Assembly: GCA_951828515.1 (NCBI GenBank)
Contig: OX639992.1
Location: 62,001-126,000, forward strand
Length of the DNA stretch: 64,000 bases
Direction of reading: 5' to 3'
Origin: an uncultured Poribacteria bacterium
GTDB lineage: Bacteria > Poribacteria > WGA-4E > WGA-3G
Shown here piece after piece: positions 62,126 through 64,000 of this stretch (within the stretch, counting starts at the first letter, position 1; every line of letters starts with the position of its first letter). Under the pieces are notes generated by a model. That model was not told the origin of the DNA. It ran no database searches and saw nothing but the letters and a program-made list of their open reading frames with translations. Made by a program: the position numbers and the translations under genes.

Positions 62126-62369
62126 TATAGTAAAGTCCACAATTATAGTAGAGCCCGTAATTACTTATACACCCTTAGGAGCAGAGTCGGGAATCGGAGT
62201 TCCCTCCTACAGGGTTCATGAAGCAGGACGCGGGTTTTCCAAAATGTAAACTTATTTTCGGATTTTACTATAAGTTTACATTCTCTAATGTGGCGAGGTT
62301 AGGAAACCTCGCCAGCGGGGCGGGAGGCTTTAAATCTCCCGTGTTCACATATTTTCGGTTTTTACTATA
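62126..62369. repeat. Two fused TATAGTAAA-type elements with a REP-like hairpin
   Basis: The first unit (from 62144, with a duplicated left end at 62126) has in its middle the REP-like GGGAAT / GTTCCC hairpin with TCCTACAG (62189-62212) instead of the GGCGAGG core. The second runs from 62272, lacks its left end, has the GGCGAGGTT / AACCTCGCC core with AGGA loop, and ends tttactata at 62369. This shows the core can be exchanged between families. Confidence 0.75.
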
Positions 62370-62437
62370 ATTTTTAAGTGATTTTTTTCAAAACCTTCGG
62401 ATTAAACCCCGTAGGTTATTTTTTTTGGAGAGAAAAA

Positions 62438-64000
62438 ATGGATAGCAACAACACACATTCCCCCAACACAGCATCAGAACCTCGTCCGTCTGCCGTCCAG
62501 ACGTTGCGCCGTTTTTTCTTTGTCGCGTGGCGAGTGAGTCCATTTGGCGCCATCGCACAGTCACTTTTGACACTCTTCCATGGGTTTATCCCGATTGGTA
62601 TCCTCTGGGCAAGTCGGGGATTGGTGAACCTCATCACAGCGATTCTTGCGAAGGAAACGGAACCGAGTTTAGAGACCGCAGCACCTTGGGTAATCGCGTT
62701 GGTCTCTTTGGCACTTCTTAGAAATATAAGTGGCACTTATGACGGTTACTTGCGATGGAAAATGCAGAACCGTATTAAAGTTTATCAACAACGCGCCTTG
62801 ATTGAAGCCGCGACACATATCGACTTCGCTCTCTTCGATCAGCCACAGACGTATGATCTGATACAACGGGCGCGACAGGCTCTTGACCATCGACTCACCA
62901 ATTTCCTGCGATTTCTAACGGAGATTGGACAACTCTGCGTAACACTCGTGGGATACGGTGTTCTGCTCTGGATCGCGGACCCGCTGCTCGTGCTTGTGGT
63001 GGTGTTGCCGGCAATCCCTTCCGCTTGGTTCAAAGTTAAGACAGCCGAAAAGCAATACATCTACGATTACCATACAACCCCCGTTCGTCGTATGATGGAT
63101 TACATGCTCGGTCTACTGCTCGGTTCATCCTCTGGGCAGGAAGTTCGACTCTATGGACTCTTTGGTCGCTTTTTTGGACGCTGGCGAACGAATCATCGTC
63201 AATGGCGGAAAGAATCCGTCTCAATGATTTGGGCGGAAATACGGGCTTCTATCGGCACAACTGTCGCCGAAATCGTTGCATACGCGATAGCAATTGGCAT
63301 ACTTGCGGCACGTATTGTAGACGGTGATCTCACGCTTGGAGATTACGTTGTGCTTACCGGGGCAGCGGCGACCTTTCAAGGAAATATGGAGGGATTGCTG
63401 GGAAATATACAAAGCATACTCATAGACCTACCGCTACTTCGGGACCTGCATTCCTTCTTAGCGGGCGCAGAAAAGACCCGCACACAGGCGGGGACAGAGA
63501 CGTTCCCGAAGCCCTTACAACAAGGCGTAGAGGTTCGTAATCTACGCTTCCGTTACCCAGAGGGAACTGATGATGTGCTACAAGACATAAACTTCCACGT
63601 GCGTCCCGGGGAAGTCGTGAGCATTGTGGGTGTCAACGGGGCGGGAAAATCGACACTCATCAAATTGTTGCTCGGTCTCTATAAACCCGATAACGGAACA
63701 ATCCGCTATGATGGCGTAGATGCGGCATCAATTGCCCCGGAACAGATAGCCCTTAACTGTGCCGCCGTTTTCCAAGATTTTACGCGGTTCCGTAGACCCG
63801 TGAGGGAAGAACTCGTGCCGGGACCGCCAGGTCTCCAGATTGACGATGATACCCTCTGGCAGGTTATTAATGCCGTTGGCATCGAGGATCGTTTTCAAAC
63901 TCTTCCACACGGTTTAGATACATATCTGGACCCTTCACTTGGCGAAGATGGCGAAGGTGCTGAGTTATCTGGCGGCGAATGGCAAAAAGTCGCGCTTGCG
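62438..64000 (+). CDS. ABC exporter, fused permease-ATPase (cut by the window end)
   Basis: 521 codons are present before the window ends. Several membrane helices occur in residues 35-340 (SPFGAIAQSLLTLFHGFIPI, FLRFLTEIGQLCVTLVGYGV). The ATPase starts near residue 366: FRYPEGTDDVL, Walker A GVNGAGKST, Q-loop VFQDFTRFRRP, signature LSGGEWQKVALA at the edge. Walker B lies beyond. The arrangement is a type IV-style exporter half-transporter. The ATG is preceded by TTGGAGAG. Substrate cannot be predicted. Confidence 0.9.
   Translation, partial: MDSNNTHSPNTASEPRPSAVQTLRRFFFVAWRVSPFGAIAQSLLTLFHGFIPIGILWASRGLVNLITAILAKETEPSLETAAPWVIALVSLALLRNISGTYDGYLRWKMQNRIKVYQQRALIEAATHIDFALFDQPQTYDLIQRARQALDHRLTNFLRFLTEIGQLCVTLVGYGVLLWIADPLLVLVVVLPAIPSAWFKVKTAEKQYIYDYHTTPVRRMMDYMLGLLLGSSSGQEVRLYGLFGRFFGRWRTNHRQWRKESVSMIWAEIRASIGTTVAEIVAYAIAIGILAARIVDGDLTLGDYVVLTGAAATFQGNMEGLLGNIQSILIDLPLLRDLHSFLAGAEKTRTQAGTETFPKPLQQGVEVRNLRFRYPEGTDDVLQDINFHVRPGEVVSIVGVNGAGKSTLIKLLLGLYKPDNGTIRYDGVDAASIAPEQIALNCAAVFQDFTRFRRPVREELVPGPPGLQIDDDTLWQVINAVGIEDRFQTLPHGLDTYLDPSLGEDGEGAELSGGEWQKVALA

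Noticed and set aside
1-64000. tRNA and rRNA genes
   Set aside because: No cloverleaf-like or rRNA sequence was noticed by reading; a covariance-model scan could still find one.

Overview
The window looks like a chromosomal piece of an uncultured, Gram-negative-type bacterium, most likely Candidatus Poribacteria or a close relative. This placement is an inference from gene content; no 16S rRNA is present. It rests on phytanoyl-CoA-dioxygenase-like genes, Gfo/Idh/MocA oxidoreductases and xylose-isomerase-like TIM barrels side by side, a LamG protein, a large DUF6785-like membrane protein, secreted proteins sharing a KLAxTWG-type C-terminal tail, and intergenic DNA crowded with short palindromic repeats. 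FadL-like and TonB-dependent outer-membrane proteins show a two-membrane cell envelope.

Region 1 (1-9415) is the 3' part of the spc ribosomal operon fused to the alpha operon: rplN(partial)-rplX-rplE-rpsN-rpsH-rplF-rplR-rpsE-rplO-secY-rpmJ-rpsM-rpsK-rpsD-rpoA-rplQ. rpmD, adk, map and infA are absent from their usual places. Several intergenic gaps are unusually wide and hold inverted repeats. A strong hairpin terminator follows rplQ.

Region 2 (9500-23740) is a mixed envelope and metabolic stretch: a FadL-like porin, a Tyr/Arg-rich lipoprotein, a GspC-like type II secretion component with two small co-directional genes, a ferric-reductase-like membrane protein with three c-type hemes, a LamG remnant, a DUF6785-like membrane protein, a sugar isomerase, a PhyH-type oxygenase, an ABC-2 permease, a divergent acetate kinase, a UPF0175 protein and a HigBA/RelE-type toxin-antitoxin pair.

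Region 3 (23766-39200) has a tricorn-like protease, an ABC exporter pair, and a catabolic cluster (isomerase, two Gfo/Idh/MocA proteins, LamG protein, PhyH oxygenase, a third Gfo/Idh/MocA, a secreted tail-bearing protein, glucosamine-6-phosphate deaminase coupled to a MOSC protein). It plausibly serves breakdown of sugars or sugar-derived carbon.

Region 4 (39200-64000) is the most unusual. After a TnpB remnant it carries two paralogous chimeras (42206-45151 and 55441-58437). Each has an ECF sigma factor at the N-terminus, one membrane segment, and a large Asp-box (BNR/sortilin-type) beta-propeller. The first is followed directly by a probable lipoprotein with SpoIVB/S55-peptidase motifs, another lipoprotein, a TonB-dependent receptor and a membrane protein. 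This suggests a one-protein sense-and-transcribe switch whose sigma domain could be released by proteolysis. The second is followed by ABC-2 permease genes (one frameshifted at a C6 run) and an ABC exporter cut by the window end.

Superimposed on everything are at least five families of short repeats. Several are REP-like hairpins with compensatory stem changes, a fixed tetraloop and a GTAG foot; others are miniature inverted-repeat elements of about 115-210 bp. At least three start codons lie exactly six bases after a -10-like hexamer, suggesting leaderless transcripts.
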